The notes under the pieces: generated by a model
Databases searched by the model: none
What the model was told of the DNA's origin: nothing
What the model saw: only the letters and a program-made list of their open reading frames with translations
Shown: in pieces, positions 1 to 10,265 of the stretch
Layout of the letters: each line of letters opens with the position of its first letter
How positions within the stretch are numbered: the first letter of the stretch is position 1
Program-made: the position numbers and the translations under genes
Source: Zhengitettix transpicula
Taxonomy: Eukaryota > Arthropoda > Insecta > Orthoptera > Tetrigidae
DNA length: 64,000 bases
Direction: 5' to 3'
Assembly: GCA_037074705.1 (NCBI GenBank)
Contig: CM073596.1
Location: 52,108,001 to 52,172,000, forward strand

Positions 1-255
1 TGACCGGAGGGCGATATTCCCAGAGCAACGGCGTGTATCGCCCCGTACGTAGAGAGTGGAAAAAAAAAAAATACGGCCGCCGCCATTTCCGGCGCTAATC
101 ATCGCACGCCAGTTCCGGTCTTCCGGCGGCGGCGGCGATCCCCTCAACATCGTCCATAAAACATTCCGCCACTCACAAACAGCGATATCGAAAACAACAA
201 CAGTCTCCTCAATGAGGATAAAGGGGGTTGCCGTGGTTGTCACGCGCGATATGGT
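1..255. promoter_or_regulatory. CpG-rich block at the window edge, promoter-like
   Basis: This edge is clearly richer in G+C and CpG than the following 750 bases. It holds GCGGC runs around 120-140 and a GCCGCCATTTCC motif near 79-90 that resembles a YY1/Pho site. A 69-codon frame starting at 56 shows no recognisable domain. The block could be the end of a CpG-rich promoter or first exon lying mostly outside the window. The composition is seen; the promoter role is inferred. Confidence 0.25.
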
Positions 256-989
256 TGCTAATTAATAAAAAATATTGAATAGTATTAGGGATCTATTTAA
301 AACACCGCTAAAAATAAATGTCTCCCTATTCACAGTAACAAAGAAAATAAATTACAGCAATTATTTTTTAAAAAATTCCTCTCATTTCAAAAGTAAACAA
401 AACAGATAGGTTTCATCGATATAAACATACTAATCCATAATATTACACTTTTATGACAATTAAAACAGTTTTAAAAGTTACTAATATATTTTCAGAGCCC
501 GTGAAAAGCCTAACAAAAGGATATTTGGAGTTATATGATTTAAAACCGCACGAAATTAGCTACTGTTCTTTTTAGCACAATCCGGTCTTTGTTGTGGGTC
601 ACGAACAATGGCAGGGAACAGTGTACAATAATATTATGTAAATGGTGATCAATTTATCCTAATGAAGTATTAAAACAGAGATTGCCGTAAATAAATGACT
701 GTGATGAATACACACGTGAAAATGGGTCGGATTTCTTTTTTTTGTTATGCAGCAGAAATTTAAGCATTGAAGCTCAGCAACCACAAACAGTTGATAAATT
801 CAGTTATATTTAAAAATGACGGTTCGGTCGTTTTCATAGTACACAAATTATTATTTCACTGTAACATTATCGTTTAAATGAAATCGATTAAAGAAATGCT
901 CCTATAACCGGTTGTCTGTGCATATGGAGATCGTCACCATCGAGTTCTATCTAAATGAATCCTGGAATTATTCGTCGAGGATGAAAAGT
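256..989. other. AT-rich stretch without recognised feature
   Basis: Low-complexity AT-rich DNA with many stops in all frames. No repeat copy, RNA gene or coding signature was found here. Confidence 0.6.
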
Positions 990-1001
990 ACAACTGTTAA
1001 T

Positions 1002-1564
1002 TTTTTTTTTAGGGCAACAGGCTACATGAGGGTGATCCACGTTGGGCAACTCCCCTTTAATATCATAGGAAGGGATTTGAAAGGGGGGATGCGGAAGGGT
1101 AGAGGAAGGTAGCTAAGGGTTAACTAGGGCCCCCGGGCTGTATTTTAAGGATCCTACCCGGCATTCGCCTAAAGAAATGCAGGGAAAACCCTACAAAAAC
1201 CTGCATCGGGTAAGTCGGGCATTGGGTACTTGTCCCACGCCCTTCCGATAGCGGGAGAGGAGTTTGCTGTGGGGACGTTGCATTCCCTTCTCCGTGCCTC
1301 GACCGGTTTAGGAAGCAGCTGGCCGACTATTCCAATGGGAATAGCGGACAACTCTTATCGTATGCCCAAGGTCTGTGACCCCGGAACATACACCTCTCAG
1401 AACAGGCCGAGGTGCCTCGGCTTGTGGGAACCTTAGTTCAAAAACGGAGAGGAAAAAGCATACCCAAAGGTAGCCCCTTCGTATCTCTCCTAAAAGGTTC
1501 TGCCCGCGAGAGAACATCCCTCGCAGGTATTGCGTGCGAGAGAATAGCCCTCGCAGACTTTTCC
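1002..1564 (-). mobile_element. F1 retroposon copy A, longest copy, with 12-bp target-site duplication
   Basis: The sense strand is minus: the 3' poly(A) appears as a T-run at the left end, followed by AGGGCAACAGGC. The insertion is flanked by the perfect direct repeat ACAACTGTTAAT at 990-1001 and 1565-1576, the signature of target-primed or similar retroposition. At about 563 bp it is the longest copy in the window. Its 5' end (right side) carries two 30-bp tandem units absent as a pair from other copies. A 68-codon plus-strand (antisense) frame at 1230-1436 and shorter sense frames are open, but no reverse transcriptase is present. The block with GGCGAATGCCGGG resembles a core I recall from short retroposons of other insects; that recollection is unverified. 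Confidence 0.85.
1501..1560 (-). repeat. Two 30-bp tandem units at the 5' end of F1 copy A
   Basis: Units at 1501-1530 and 1531-1560 match at about 23 of 30 positions and share the core GCGAGAGAA followed by CCCTCGCAG. Copy H starts within the equivalent of one unit, so the pair may be a 5' tandem region or leader of the longest F1 form. Confidence 0.7.
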
Positions 1565-1580
1565 ACAACTGTTAATCAAC

Positions 1581-2063
1581 TTTTTCTTTTTTTAATTTTT
1601 TTTAGGCGTAATCCACATAGAGGCAACTCTACTCATGAAGCATAGGAAAGGGATTTGAAAGGTGGGGATGCGGAAACGTAGAGGAAGGTAGCCAAGGGTT
1701 AACTAGGGCCCCCGGACTATGGTTTAAGGATCCTACCCGGCATTCGCCTAAAGAAATGCAGGATAAACCCTAGAAAAACCTGCATCAGGTAGGTCGGGCA
1801 TTGGGTACTTGTCCCACGCCCTTCCGATAGCGGGAGAGGAGTTTGCATTTCCTTCTCCGTGCCTTGAACAGTTTAGGAGGCACTTGGCCGTCTACTCCAA
1901 TAGAAACACTCTTACATTTTTTTTGGGGGCAACAGGGTACATGAGGGTGATCCACTTTGGGCAACTCCCCGTTAATAGCATAGGAAGGGATTTGAAAGGG
2001 GGGATGTGGAAGGGTAGCCAAGGGTTAGTCTTACCGTATGCCCTTCAGCATATACCTTCATTA
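1581..2063 (-). mobile_element. F1 retroposon copy B, interrupted by copy C
   Basis: A degraded copy in the same orientation as A, starting after a T-rich run and AGGCGTAATCC. It is readable through the ATCCTACCCGGCATTCGCC and TTCCGATAGCGGGAGAGG blocks. It is broken at 1910-1915 by copy C and resumes at 2029 with TCTTACCGTATGCCC. TAATCAAC occurs at 1573-1580 and again at 2064-2071 and may be its target-site duplication, though 8 bp in AT-rich DNA is weak. The part near 2042 is deleted relative to A. Confidence 0.7.
1916..2028 (-). mobile_element. F1 retroposon copy C nested inside copy B
   Basis: A 5'-truncated copy of about 113 bp with a T-run at its left and GGGCAACAGGGTACATGAGG following. 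It splits the copy B sequence at CTCTTAC. TCTTAC is duplicated at 1910-1915 and 2029-2034, a short target-site duplication. Removing 1916-2034 restores the order seen in other copies around CTTACCGTATGCCC. Confidence 0.8.
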
Positions 2064-2071
2064 TAATCAAC

Positions 2072-2869
2072 ATAGCTGAGAGTTTAAGAAGACCCTGTTT
2101 TCATAATTAGAAACTCGCAAAAAAAATCGTCTTAAAATAAATTTTTCCCAGGTCATTTCAAGAATACACCGTCGAAAATAAATCTCGAAAACTTTTACAC
2201 TTATTAACAACAATGAAATTGTTCCCGCCAGGGTTTCCCAATCGTTGTTTACAGGACTCTAATTTTTATCATCCCCTTTCCAACCGCTTGGGACTTCAAC
2301 CGCAGACTCGAATGATATAAACGCTAATGCAAATTTAACACACACAATCAACAAATACATGCTCGCTATACGAGGGTGCAATTGCAACCAATTCAAATAT
2401 CACGAGATGAAATGCAAATATTGCAGAAAACGCCCTTACGCTTCATCGAAACTATAGTCGGAAAATAATTATAAATTATTTTTTAGGAGTGTGTGTGTGT
2501 GTGTGTGTGTGTAGGGGGGCTTCAATCGAAATTGAAATATGAATTATTTCTATTTACATTCCTTCGTTCTACCCTCAAATAGTATACAGTGTCTAAAAAT
2601 AATAATGTCCTCATAGAATCCGCCGTAAAAAGAAATGTAATTCGTAAAAAAACCGTTCTACTATTAAATTCTTTCTAGATATTTGGGATATTTTAGAAAA
2701 TAACTCTCCCATTACTGTATTAGTTTATCGTATCTAGGCTGAAATTGTTTCAAAAGCTCTAATCAACCTTTTATGTCTCTAATTAAATTGGATGCAGCGT
2801 TGACCTATAAATCTGAAATTGTAATAGTTAATAAAAATTAGTTTTGCAGCATTGATGTATGTAAAAATG
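2072..2869. repeat. AT-rich stretch with a (GT)n microsatellite at 2489-2512
   Basis: About 12 GT units, followed by a G-run. The rest of the interval is AT-rich with no coding or repeat-family signal. Confidence 0.7.
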
Positions 2870-3248
2870 TTTTTTTTTTAGAGCAACAGGCTACATGAGG
2901 GTGATCCACTTTGGGCAACTCCCCTTTAATAGCATAGGAAGGGATTTGAAAGGGGGGTTGCGGAAGGGTTGAGGAAGGTAGCCAAGGGTTAACTAGGGAC
3001 CCCGGGCTATATTTTAAGGATCCTGCCCGGCATTCGCCTAAAGAAATGCAGGGAAAACCCTAGAAAAACCTGCATCAGGTAGGTCGAGCATTGGGTACTT
3101 GTCCCACGCCCTTCCGATAGCGGGAGAGGAGTTTGGTGTGGGGACGCAGCATTCCATTCTCCGTGCCTCGACGAGTTTAGGAGGCAGCTGGGCGACTATT
3201 CCAATGGGAATAGTCGGCCAGCTGCCTCTCAAAACAAGCCGAGGTGAA
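2870..3248 (-). mobile_element. F1 retroposon copy D with internal fold-back
   Basis: A T-run at 2870-2879, then AGAGCAACAGGCTACATGAG and the standard F1 order down to the TTCCGATAGCGGGAGAGG block. At 3181-3228 the sequence turns back on itself instead of continuing to the expected ACAACTCTTACCG, then rejoins the 5' part at CCTCTCAAAACAAGCCGAGG. A second T-run (about 3249-3259) lies at the right border. No convincing target-site duplication was identified. Confidence 0.8.
3181..3228. repeat. Near-perfect 22-bp inverted repeat with 4-base loop in copy D
   Basis: The left arm 3181-3202 begins GAGGCAGCTGGG and the right arm 3207-3228 ends CCAGCTGCCTC. They match at 21 of 22 positions with loop AATG. 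In other F1 copies only the first arm and the short ATTCCAATGGGAATAG core exist, so the second arm is a local rearrangement of this copy. Confidence 0.85.
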
Positions 3249-3493
3249 TTTTTTTTTTTGGAAAATGCTGTTATGTAAATAAATATAATGAGCAATTATT
3301 CAGAACAAGTTTAATATTAATATTTACGTTGAACGTAATGAGAATAGAAAAGTAGGGGGAAAAAAACAATATATTTCACACTTAATTGGGAACTTCATCA
3401 GATGAACACAGTTTTACTGAATTCATTTTGTATGATGGAGAGGAAAAAAGAAATTCTGATGGAAATGGAGTAAGAAAGGAACAAGGAGAGTGA

Positions 3494-3781
3494 GAAAGAA
3501 AGGGAAAAGGAAAGGCAGAAGGGAAGACGGACGGAAGGTCCCATGGAGAGGCAGAAGGAAAGGCTGATGAAGAGGCAGAAAAGGCAGACGGAAACGTTGA
3601 CGGTAAGGCAGAAGGAAAGGTTAAAATAATATCAGAAGATAAGGCCGATGTAGAGGCAGAAGGAAAGAAAGATGGTAATGAAGAAGGAAAGGCCGGAGGG
3701 ACGAAAGGCAGAAAGACAGATGGAAAAGCAGAAGGAAAGGCTGATGTACAGTCTGACGGACAGGAAGAAAGCGATATTTAA
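3494..3781 (+). other. Purine-rich degenerate repeat with a 95-codon open frame of K/A/E/G/D units
   Basis: The stretch is almost pure A+G, with AAGGCAGAAGGAAAGG-like units recurring at irregular spacing (near 3513, 3549, 3606, 3654, 3726). One frame, from the codon after a TGA at 3491-3493 to TAA at 3779-3781, stays open and reads as short peptide blocks such as KAEGKAD and EAEGKKDG, ending QEESDI. It has no ATG, so it cannot be a complete gene by itself. It could be an exon of a low-complexity acidic/basic repeat protein, but purine-rich simple sequence lacks stops by nature, so chance is the simpler explanation. Family not recognised. Confidence 0.3.
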
Positions 3782-3975
3782 ATGGCTTATTGTCGGATAG
3801 ATAATGTTTAAGGTGCCATGACAGTTTTTACAAGCGGATGATCTATTTTTTTAACGAAGATAAATATCGTAGTTTGTGAAGGCCTTGTGGAAGCTTCACG
3901 CCGTCTAGACGGTTTAGATAGCATACCCGTACTAGCGGAGGAACCAGCCCTAAGTAGAAGGTGTGAGAGACATGA

Positions 3976-4323
3976 TTGAGATGGAGAATTCGCGCGGAAG
4001 GTCAAATTAAAATAATACGTGTATCATTTGTCCGTGGAGAGAGACGGCTGGAGGAGAGGGAGATATATTCTAGCGCCTCTGTTTACGTTCGAAGGCCCTT
4101 AAATTACAGTTTGGTTGATGATGCGATGTTTTGTAGTTGTGGACGGGGGGGCTCAATTACACACGTGGCGAGAGACTGTTATTTACGGCTCTCAGACAGA
4201 AAGACCGATGTTTGTGCATCGGAATTGGAACAACGCTACTGTGTAATTGCTCTCCGGTGGAGGCTCTTAGCGCCCCTCAAACACTGTGATTATTACGAGG
4301 TTCTTGGGCTGGCCCGAGGGTAG
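3976..4323 (+). CDS. Open frame ending in a J-domain-like signature (doubtful exon)
   Basis: A 115-codon open frame in a GC-richer block. It opens at TTG, so as a stand-alone gene it is poor. The last residues, 4288-4320, read DYYEVLGLARG directly before TAG. This matches the usual start of helix I of DnaJ/Hsp40 J-domains, where D/Y-Y-E-V-L-G-V/L is followed by R and then A/S. A possible splice donor (GG then GTAGCC) overlaps the stop and would allow the frame to continue into a later exon, but it is a weak site. The HPD motif and helices II-III were not found downstream in the window. The upstream residues include two CxC-like cysteines and match nothing I know. It may be a true first J-domain exon, a pseudogene piece or a coincidence. 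Confidence 0.25.
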   Translation: MRWRIRAEGQIKIIRVSFVRGERRLEEREIYSSASVYVRRPLNYSLVDDAMFCSCGRGGSITHVARDCYLRLSDRKTDVCASELEQRYCVIALRWRLLAPLKHCDYYEVLGLARG

Positions 4324-4345
4324 CCAGGAGCCGAGGTTATCGCCA

Positions 4346-5129
4346 TCCATCATGAAACTGATACGATATAATTTTAGGCTTGCCGTGACTGTCTGAAGCT
4401 ATTCCGATTTTGCATTTCAACAAAATCAACAACACCCCTCAACGTAATATTTACCTACGTCGATATCAATTCCCCGCAACCGTAAATTACACTCTCAGTA
4501 AGGTCTATTTTTTATTATTGTAATAGTAATATAAATATTACAATGAAACACTATGACCTTCTAAGAACTCTGCAGACGACAGGAAACAATTTATTCTTCC
4601 GTTTAGATAAAAAAAATGCAAAGAGATCAGCGATAAAACTTTCTTGTCATAAAATTGTAGAACTGCATATTATTATAGTATCATTGTTAAAATTTTCTTT
4701 TCCACCGATCCGGCCCAGGTCCCGAAAAAATTATTACCGTCAACAAGTGCAATTAACAATCAGAGCGCGCTCCCACCCACGCCACGTAGTATCATTGAAA
4801 ACGATTTTAATTTCCGCTGGACTGTTGTTGGCAGTCTAATTTCCCAGTCGTTTATTTTTTTGTCCGCTCTCGCGGCCCTTTAGGGTATGATTCGATGGCA
4901 CTAGTTTCAGATTATTATTATTTTTAGGGAGGGATGGGGGACAAGGTTCGCATTGAAACGGGTAAAAAATACCATTCTAAAGTTAGCAGAATCATTATTT
5001 TTAATCAGAAATAAACGGGGGAAAACTGTGTTTGTTTTGAAAATTTAGCAAGCTCGTGCTCACATTTGTTGCAGATTCTCGACTTGTCAGTATTATATTC
5101 ATGGCCAATTCCCTTGAATACCATGCGAA
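4346..5129. other. Stretch without recognised feature
   Basis: Mixed composition. A 98-codon frame at 4543-4839 shows no domain, no consistent codon character and no neighbours that suggest a gene. Confidence 0.5.
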
Positions 5130-5235
5130 TCGATAGGAAAGATGAGGAGGGGGCAACTAGCGAGCTACGATCCTCCATGGTTATATTTTAAGGATCCTTT
5201 CCCGGGATTTGATGCATGATAAAACACCTCTTCCA
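5130..5235 (-). mobile_element. Old, diverged F1 fragment (copy M)
   Basis: GATAGGAAAGATGAGG, then TTATATTTTAAGGATCC followed by CCCGGGATTTG keep the order of the F1 segment around its TATATTTTAAGGATCCTACCC block, but with many changes and no T-run. It is judged an ancient copy in the same orientation as A to D. Confidence 0.45.
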
Positions 5236-5434
5236 GATCAGATCACAATTCCTTGAAATAAATTTTCCGTTCGGGAGTACGATGATAAACGAGATCGCTG
5301 TGTGACGTGTGGCACCGTATTATCTGGAAGAAAAGATTATTGAGACCGACAACAATGGTAACCTCTTCAAGAAAATTTTATAATAAATATATAAGCAATA
5401 ACCGCCAGAAAATCACCCATTAAATATTAAATTT

Positions 5435-5641
5435 CGTTTGAATACAACGTTTCGACCAGGGTTTCGTGACTTATTCAGGTAATTAACAGTCTGAAATCAA
5501 AATGTGACTTTTCCTTACTTAAAACAACATAAGTTACAACCGTCAGAGGACGCAGTCCGTGGAAATTTTGCTTTTCAAGTATTTCACCTGATTTTCTGAA
5601 GATGTTCAACAATTTTGGACGAAACGTTTTGTATTCAAACG
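5435..5641. repeat. Inverted repeat carrying CGAAACGT, arms about 20 bp
   Basis: The left arm CGTTTGAATACAACGTTTCG (5435-5454) pairs with 5620-5641, which begins CGAAACGTTTTG and ends ATTCAAACG, with one 2-base indel. The 165-base centre includes CACCTGATTTTCTGAAGATG. Such CTGAAGA/CGAAACG stem ends occur at the termini of some retroelement families and MITE-like repeats; the family is not identified. Confidence 0.6.
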
Positions 5642-8060
5642 GATTTTTGGTTTAAATAATTAATAATTTTTTTCTGAGATATTATCTGTATTTATTATTT
5701 ACTTATTTAAAAATAAGTGTCATATTACACTAAATATGAAATTTTAGAAGATTGTAATATCATTATTACAGTCCTTGAGTGAGAGAAGCGCCAACTTTTC
5801 AAACAGTGTTGCCATACTGTCCGTTTAAAGTTGTCTAATTATGTGGTTAATCTTTATTAATAATACTGGGTTGGGGCAGAGGAAACGGCGATTTTGTAAA
5901 AATGTTTTCAAAGAAATGCCATAATTTTCTACAATTACAATAATTAAAAGCTTGAATGATTTTTAATTAAACCTTACAAACGGTTTATAAAATTTAATTT
6001 CATCGGTAGTTGGACACCGTACAGCGTGTTGTAAAACCAATTAAATTTTGAGATTGTGAAAAAAAATCTCTACAGGACCAGGAATCGAAACTAACTGAAC
6101 TACCTGTGTCGACTCCAGATCCGGCGTGAAATTCCTCCATCCATTAGACGTGATGCAAGCTCACCTTCAATTTTTTTACTGTATCACTATTATTACTAGG
6201 CCTATAGGAACAAATTATGTAACAACTAAGTACACGGTGTCGGTTAAGACACTTTTTAAAATTTAATATATATATTTAAGGATGAATATGGCTAATTAAA
6301 CCCGAAATCTGTCAAATAAATTTTATAAAAACAGTAACCATCCTTAAGGATTTATTAAAAATTTTCAACTGACAACATCAAACGATGAACCGAATTCAGT
6401 AATTAAAAACGTACGCGCGATGCTGAGGTTCTCACCACTCGTATTGTCAGGAACATGGCCGACTCCATCCCAACCACAGCCTTCCATTAACTGAGCTTTC
6501 CAAAATCTCTTTTCTTTGACAACGCGTGAAATAATCCGCCCCGGGGCCAATTTATTTTTCTAACCCTCTTATCTGCGAACTGTATTATATTTCGTTTTCA
6601 GGATCAGTTGACGTGTTCGTAAATCTATCGAAATAATTTTCTAGAAGCACGAAAAGTTTCATTTTTCACGCCTGTACGTCCTGATGATGCTCTTGTGCAC
6701 AGGGAACGGCACCACCCCCGCCCCTAAAGGGAATATTTTTTTTTGGGTGGTAATAAAAATTGTACCAAGTCATCGGAACTGTCTGCGAGGTCTGTGATTA
6801 TGGTCCGTTAATAAGATGGTGGAGCCAGGGCCCGGTCCCACCTTCACTGGACCCTTTTCTTGACATGTTCCAAGATGAGTAGGAGGGCCAACGAAGAACA
6901 CAAAGGCAGATAGAGGGAGGGGCGGACATGTCTTGTGTGCGTGGAAACGTTGCTAAATGACAGATGATAGTGCGCCACCTTTCGTTAATAATCTATTATT
7001 GCCCCTCGAGGATGATGTTCCGCCTGGTGGTTGGGGAGATTTACCTCACGGAATACTTGCGTAATTGTCTCGGCCACTCGACGACGCCATCGTTGTCGAC
7101 TCCCAACCCACTTTTACTGTGACAGTCGATTTTCCTCTGGCGCATTAAAGGTTAATGCTTCCTCTTCTGAAAGGTCAGTCGCTACCCGTTCCCTCCATCG
7201 ATCACGACGGTTATTATCAGCCCACGCACACTGCGGCCGACGACCACGACGACAATAGGCTGTCATCAAAATTATCCCTCGTATCTACTCCTTCCCATTG
7301 TTATCATCGGCGGAGGAAAGAATGTACGTAGCTCCCAACCCATTATTTCCTAATGTAATAATGATACGACCTTCGCTTTCAGAATAATAAAACACCCTTA
7401 ATCTCATCATTCGTTTCTTAAATAATAATTATAAAGTAATAATGCACCTTCCCGACACTCAACAAACACACTAGGAAATTTTTTATAATTTTATAATGAT
7501 AGTTGTCGGTCAACTAAGACTTTTGCAACAGGCAAGACATCAAAAGCTTGCCTATAGTTTTTTTTTGCATGATTTATATACGAATTTACTAAACCTGAAA
7601 ATGTTATAAAACAAGGACGAAACATCGCTTTATATGTATGGGCCTATATTGTTAATAAACAATTTTTCTGACTCAACAGTTATGTTCCTAAAATTTCATT
7701 ATTATTCCTGTAAATTTCAGGAATTTTATTCTAATCAATATACTGATCAAACGCTTTTATTACTGTATCACTCCAGAAGATGGCACAAATAAGTACCGAA
7801 ACCAATCGCTAGTTAACTACAATAATTTTTTGATTAATAAATTCATGTTTTGAACAGCAAAATTTTCGTTAAATATTGTCCAAAATTATATTTAATCAGT
7901 CTCAAAATTGTTTGAAAAAGGAAATTTCAAGAAGTTAAATAATTTTGTCCAGAGGAAGTCTCATTAATTTTATACCTGTAATTAGTTTACATGGGTTTTA
8001 AAAGTAATCGAAGTTTACGTCAATTATGTACTTACTGTCTTATATATATATCAAGTTTTA
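5642..8060. other. AT-rich DNA with a GC-richer block at about 6660-7260
   Basis: The flanks are AT-rich and featureless. The block 6660-7260 is richer in GC and has frames of 60 to 75 codons without domains. It includes a TGACAGATG motif near 6960, which resembles a Hth/Exd-type homeodomain site. It may be a regulatory element, but only the composition is seen. Confidence 0.35.
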
Positions 8061-8074
8061 AAGTGATGTGATAT

Positions 8075-8322
8075 CCTCTCCCGCTATCGGAAGGGCGTGG
8101 GACAAGTACCCAATGCCCGACCTACATGAAGCAGGTTTTTCTAGGGTTTTCCCTGCATTTATTTAGGCGAATGCCGGGTAGGATCCTTAAAATATAGCCC
8201 TAGTATCCCTTGGCTACTTTCTTCTACCCTTCCGCATCCCCCCTTTCAAATCCCATTCCTATGCTATTACAGGGGAGTTGCCCAACGTGGATTACCCTCA
8301 TGTAGCCTGTTGCCCTAAAAAA
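8075..8322 (+). mobile_element. F1 retroposon copy E, 5'-truncated, with 14-bp target-site duplication
   Basis: The sense strand is plus, ending CATGTAGCCTGTTGCCCT and a short A-run. The perfect direct repeat AAGTGATGTGATAT flanks it at 8061-8074 and 8323-8336. Its 5' end starts at CCTCTCCCGCTATCGG, far inside the longest copy, so it is 5'-truncated as expected from incomplete reverse transcription. This copy gives the clearest proof of the family's polarity. Confidence 0.9.
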
Positions 8323-8387
8323 AAGTGATGTGATATACGGAGGATGGTGGAAGGTGACCAAGATTCTAAAAAAAATTCTACGGAAGT

Positions 8388-8600
8388 GATAGACGAGAAC
8401 TTGGAAAAATAGATATTAATACGTCACTATTTGCTGACGACCAAAGGTAATTCTGACAGAAAACTAATAGATATAAGGCAGTAGAATTAAAACTCCACTA
8501 TATACAATAGATGAAAATAGGAATAAAAAAGGCAACCACATTCAATGAAAGCAAACAGACCAGGTACTGTACTAACAGATCATGAATATAGTGATATAGA
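8388..8600 (+). pseudogene. LINE reverse transcriptase fossil with FADD motif
   Basis: One frame reads RRELGKIDINTSLFADDQ (8388-8444) and then hits TAA. FADD at 8430-8441 is the catalytic palm motif of reverse transcriptase; in LINEs this segment is typically a short hydrophilic stretch, then LLFADDQ. After it only scattered similarity remains, with several stops (for example HEYSDIEEKI in another frame near 8583). No intact domain exists. The piece starts a few dozen bases after the F1 copy E target-site duplication, so E inserted next to an older LINE. The clade cannot be assigned from such a short match. Confidence 0.5.
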
Positions 8601-9590
8601 AGAGAAAATTCCAGAAAGTTGGGTCTTATAATAGAGCACGGGTGTGAACTAAAAATTAAGCCGAAAAATTGAATCATTACAATAGTCGCCGATGTTACTG
8701 ATATGCTTTATTAGATGGCAAAAGAAATGAAGAAACGATGAAAGATCAACTGCCGTGGACACCTAAAAGGGATGCCGAATTAGGAGACCAGAAACGAAGA
8801 AAAATAGGAAACGATACGATAGAATTCAATTATCGCTGAGAAAAAGAAATTTACAAGAAGACTATGTGATTATAAAATAAAAATAGATAGCAAAGAAATG
8901 ATCTTCAGGGTTGTAAAAATAGGTACTGTAACCTCAGGAAAGTGAAACTTAAAGAGGACATCTCTCTCCAGCACCACGTGTTCCTCGGCTCTGACAACGA
9001 ACGATGGAAGAGCGAGTTTGTCCGAGGCAAACAAAGAACCGGAAACGGGATAACCACACTTCAATATTTTTCAACTCACGACTCTGGCTCGCGGCCAACG
9101 GAAGCTGCGACTGGATCTTCTTCACGCACTGATCTTTACCAATCCGTAGACAATTTATTTGCTCGTTCCGTTACCCCTGTCCCATAAAAGGAAAAATCCC
9201 TCATGGCCACGGAAATATTTTATTTAAGGAGTCCAGTGACGTAACACACGATCGCGGTTGTTTCGGACGTGACGTCACTCTCGAATTCAAGGGAAAAAAT
9301 TATTTAACCATAAAACCAATTAATTTTGAAATTTCAGCTAAATTAAATTTCTGTGTTCATGGAATTTTTTCCGTCTTTATTTTCAGTCTAAAATGCCTTA
9401 AATTCATTGCTGAACATCCTCATTTCCATATATATTGTAGTGAATAACAACCTTAAGGGCCGCGGGCCTGAGTATGAATACATTAGGCGTGCACGTGTTT
9501 CTGCCTGAGAAGGCCAAAAGAAATCGCGGGTTCGCGTCTCTTTTTTTTGCATCATTTGGGGGGACGGAGTTCGAATAAATACTCCGAACC
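8601..9590. other. Stretch without recognised gene, GC-richer from 8960 to 9290
   Basis: 8601-8940 is A-rich and may be further LINE debris, though no domain is readable. 8960-9290 is GC-richer and includes TGACGTCA at 9270-9277. An 81-codon frame at 8942-9187 has no recognised domain. Confidence 0.4.
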
Positions 9591-9595
9591 CATGA

Positions 9596-9690
9596 GGCAA
9601 AGAGGCAGACGGGGACGGAGACGCAGGGAGACGGAGAGACAGAGAGACGCAAGAAGAGACGCAGGCAGACAGGGAGACGCAGAGGTTTTG
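9596..9690. repeat. Purine-rich simple repeat (GGAGACGCAG-like)
   Basis: Degenerate units of about 10 bases built on GAGACGCAG and GGCAGAC repeat through the interval. They explain the overlapping open frames on both strands between 9388 and 9807, which are therefore not called as genes. Confidence 0.7.
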
Positions 9691-9809
9691 AGGGAAGTCC
9701 ATCGCGGGGAGGCCAAAGAAGGAGATCGTGTGCTGCTTACTACAAGTCCAGTGATCCACGGCTGACGCCACAAGTAAAGTAAGCATCACAATATATGTAA
9801 AGTACATTC

Positions 9810-10265
9810 AAAAGTGGAATTCTTTTACACAGTGCGGAAATAGACTCTGTTCTTGAATAGCCACCGAACCCTCCCCCCATTACCCTGGTGAGAAGGAGAA
9901 CTTTTTAATCAAGCCGGAGCTAATTTTAATTATATGCAGACCAATGTATATCTGCTGGCGCCCAACAATATTTTTTAATGTATTTTTGTATTTTTTGTAG
10001 TTTCAATGTAATAAAGTTTATTTTTTTAATATTAAGTAATAAAAAGGCAAATCATTACAATATATTATAGTTTTTTCAAATATTACTTTGAATAAAAATA
10101 AAAAACTCGACCCCGATCATCTCAGCGCCAATTTTTTTTAAATTCTCATTTGTTATAAATTTTAGAATGAGTATATCCGTCAATATTTTTAAACAATATC
10201 AAATATTTTTTTTAACAAAAACAACTACTAATGCTATTTCGTTATCTATTAGAAATTAAGGAGGT
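9810..10265. other. AT-rich stretch without recognised feature
   Basis: TGGCGCCCAAC at 9956-9966 resembles the start of a lysine tRNA primer-binding site, but no LTR end precedes it. Nothing else was found. Confidence 0.5.

Noticed and set aside
9388..9807. 139-codon minus-strand frame as a gene
   Set aside because: It runs through a purine-rich simple repeat that keeps several frames open on both strands and encodes low-complexity peptide.
9956..9966. TGGCGCCCAAC as a retroelement primer-binding site
   Set aside because: No LTR end (CA) precedes it, the match stops after 11 bases, and no element body follows.
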